From: Gammaproteobacteria bacterium
GTDB lineage: Bacteria; Pseudomonadota; Gammaproteobacteria; Burkholderiales; Rhodocyclaceae
Length of the DNA: 64,000 nucleotides
NCBI GenBank assembly: GCA_029289235.1
Contig: JARFTZ010000032.1
Span: forward strand, 62,001-126,000
Direction of reading: 5' to 3'
Made by a program: the position numbers and the translations under genes. Of this stretch, positions 62,884 to 64,000 are shown piece after piece; the first letter of the stretch is position 1; every line of letters begins with the position of its first letter. The notes beneath the pieces were generated by a model. It was not told where the DNA came from and made no database searches. It worked only from the letters and a program-made list of their open reading frames with translations.

Positions 62884-64000
62884 ATGGAACTGCTGAACAA
62901 TCTCGGCATCGGCTTCGCCACCGCGCTGTCGCTGACCAACATCCTTTACTGCTTCTTCGGCGTTTTGCTCGGCACGCTGATCGGCGTTCTGCCCGGCCTC
63001 GGCGCGGTGGCCACGATCGCCATGCTGCTGCCGGCGACCTTCGCCCTGCCACCCGTCTCGGCGCTGATCATGCTCGCCGGCATCTACTACGGCGCGCAGT
63101 ACGGCGGCTCGACGACGGCGATCCTGGTCAACCTGCCAGGCGAATCGTCGTCCGTGGTAACCGCCCTGGACGGTTACCAGATGGCCCGCAAAGGCCGCGC
63201 CGGGGCGGCGCTGACCACCGCGGCGATCGGCTCGTTCGTCGCCGGCTCGCTAGCCACCCTGCTGATCGCCATGTTCGCCGCGCCGCTGGCCGAGATGGCG
63301 CTGGCCTTCGGCCCGCCGGAGTACTTCTCGCTGATGGTCCTCGGCCTCGTCGCTTCGGTCGTGCTCGCACACGGCTCGTTGCTCAAGGCCATCGCCATGA
63401 TCCTCGTGGGCTTGCTGATCGGCCTGGTCGGCACCGACGTCAGCTCCGGCTTCCAGCGCTTCACCTTCGAGGTGCCCGAGTTCGAAGAGGGGCTGAGCTT
63501 CGTCGCCGTGGCCATGGGCCTCTTCGGCCTCGGCGAGATCGTCCGCAACCTCGAACACGAGCGTCATGCCACAGGGGTGCCGCAAATTCACCGGATCGGC
63601 CGGCTGATGCCGACCTGCGAGGAAATTCGCCGGATGATCGCGCCGATTTTCCGCGGCACCACGCTCGGTTCGCTGCTCGGCATCCTGCCCGGTGGCGGCG
63701 CGATGCTCGCCTCGTTCGCCGCCTACTCGCTGGAAAAGAAGCTCTCGCGCACGCCCGGCGAATTCGGCTGCGGCGCCATCGAAGGCGTCGCCGGCCCGGA
63801 ATCGGCCAACAACGCCGGCGCGCAAACCTCGTTCATCCCGATGCTGACCCTCGGCATTCCCTCCAACGCGGTCATGGCGCTGATGGCCGGGGCGATGATC
63901 CTGCACGGCATCCAGCCCGGCCCGACGGTGATGACCGAGCAGCCGGCGCTGTTCTGGGGAATGATCACCTCGATGTGGATCGGCAACGTGATGCTGGTGA
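62884..64000 (+). CDS. Tripartite tricarboxylate transporter large membrane subunit TctA, 3' partial
   Basis: The frame opens at ATG 62884 (MELLNNLGIGFATALSLTN) and is open to the window edge, giving 372 of about 500 expected residues. It has the TctA features GTLIGVLPGLGAVATIAMLLP, the GIYYGAQYGGSTTAILVNLPGE segment and GILPGGGAMLASFAAYSLEKKLS followed by GVAGPESANNAGAQTSFIPMLTLGIPSN. TctA is the large channel subunit. The stop codon lies outside the window. Confidence 0.93.
   Translation, partial: MELLNNLGIGFATALSLTNILYCFFGVLLGTLIGVLPGLGAVATIAMLLPATFALPPVSALIMLAGIYYGAQYGGSTTAILVNLPGESSSVVTALDGYQMARKGRAGAALTTAAIGSFVAGSLATLLIAMFAAPLAEMALAFGPPEYFSLMVLGLVASVVLAHGSLLKAIAMILVGLLIGLVGTDVSSGFQRFTFEVPEFEEGLSFVAVAMGLFGLGEIVRNLEHERHATGVPQIHRIGRLMPTCEEIRRMIAPIFRGTTLGSLLGILPGGGAMLASFAAYSLEKKLSRTPGEFGCGAIEGVAGPESANNAGAQTSFIPMLTLGIPSNAVMALMAGAMILHGIQPGPTVMTEQPALFWGMITSMWIGNVMLV

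Overview
The window is a GC-rich, densely coded stretch of a proteobacterial chromosome. I infer a betaproteobacterium, most likely of the Rhodocyclales type. The grounds are the acetolactate synthase-ilvC-psd order, the sigma factor-DUF3619-DUF3106-RDD operon, pepA-holC-valS beside lptF/lptG, a TctC (Bug)-type transporter and the abundance of c-di-GMP signalling. This is judged from gene content alone, without a database search. I saw no tRNA, rRNA, CRISPR array, prophage or insertion sequence.

Layout. 1-5.6 kb: end of a PilZ-like gene, a BrkB/YihY membrane protein, psd, ilvC, ilvN and ilvB (all but the first on the minus strand). 5.7-7.7 kb: a translationally coupled ECF-like sigma operon. 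7.7-15.2 kb: lptG/lptF, divergent from pepA-holC-orphan-valS. 15.3-17.8 kb: DUF1810 protein, methyltransferase, ClC antiporter. 17.9-26.1 kb: an uncharacterised carbohydrate-utilisation locus with a 40-bp perfect palindrome, a split transketolase, a cupin, a GntR/FCD regulator fused to an intact alpha/beta hydrolase, and a CUT1-type ABC importer carrying a REP-like repeat between binding-protein and permease genes. 26.2-27.4 kb: AbrB-family membrane protein. 27.4-30.3 kb: thiSGHF, with promoter, TPP riboswitch and terminator all readable. The stretch 30020-30417 has no gene; it holds that leader, a 15-bp tandem duplication, a REP-like repeat and the hairpin after sucD. 30.4-34.2 kb: sucCD with a DUF2889 gene, and an AEC transporter. 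34.2-37.6 kb: a pstSCAB-like phosphate importer without phoU. 37.7-39.0 kb: a phosphofructokinase whose promoter abuts a 17-bp palindrome. 39.2-51.8 kb: a four-gene trehalose/alpha-glucan operon in which two genes are fusions (TreS-maltokinase and MalQ-TreY). 51.8-53.2 kb: adhesin-E-like protein and a LysR regulator. 53.2-60.1 kb: a c-di-GMP module of HD-GYP response regulator, RpfC-like hybrid kinase with Hpt, and diguanylate cyclase. 60.3-64 kb: a TctCBA-type importer with a deacylase-like gene inserted; tctA runs off the end.

How the parts fit. The sugar locus appears self-contained: importer, transketolase halves, cupin, and a regulator that may carry its own ligand-processing enzyme. The glycan operon can convert alpha-glucan to trehalose by TreY/TreZ, interconvert trehalose and maltose (TreS), debranch (GlgX), disproportionate (MalQ) and phosphorylate maltose. 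A glycolytic gene lies divergently beside it. The anaerobe-type thiazole pathway (ThiH with a short ThiF) suggests growth with little oxygen.

The strongest candidates for something undescribed are the GntR-FCD/hydrolase fusion, its likely palindromic operator, and the pathway they control.
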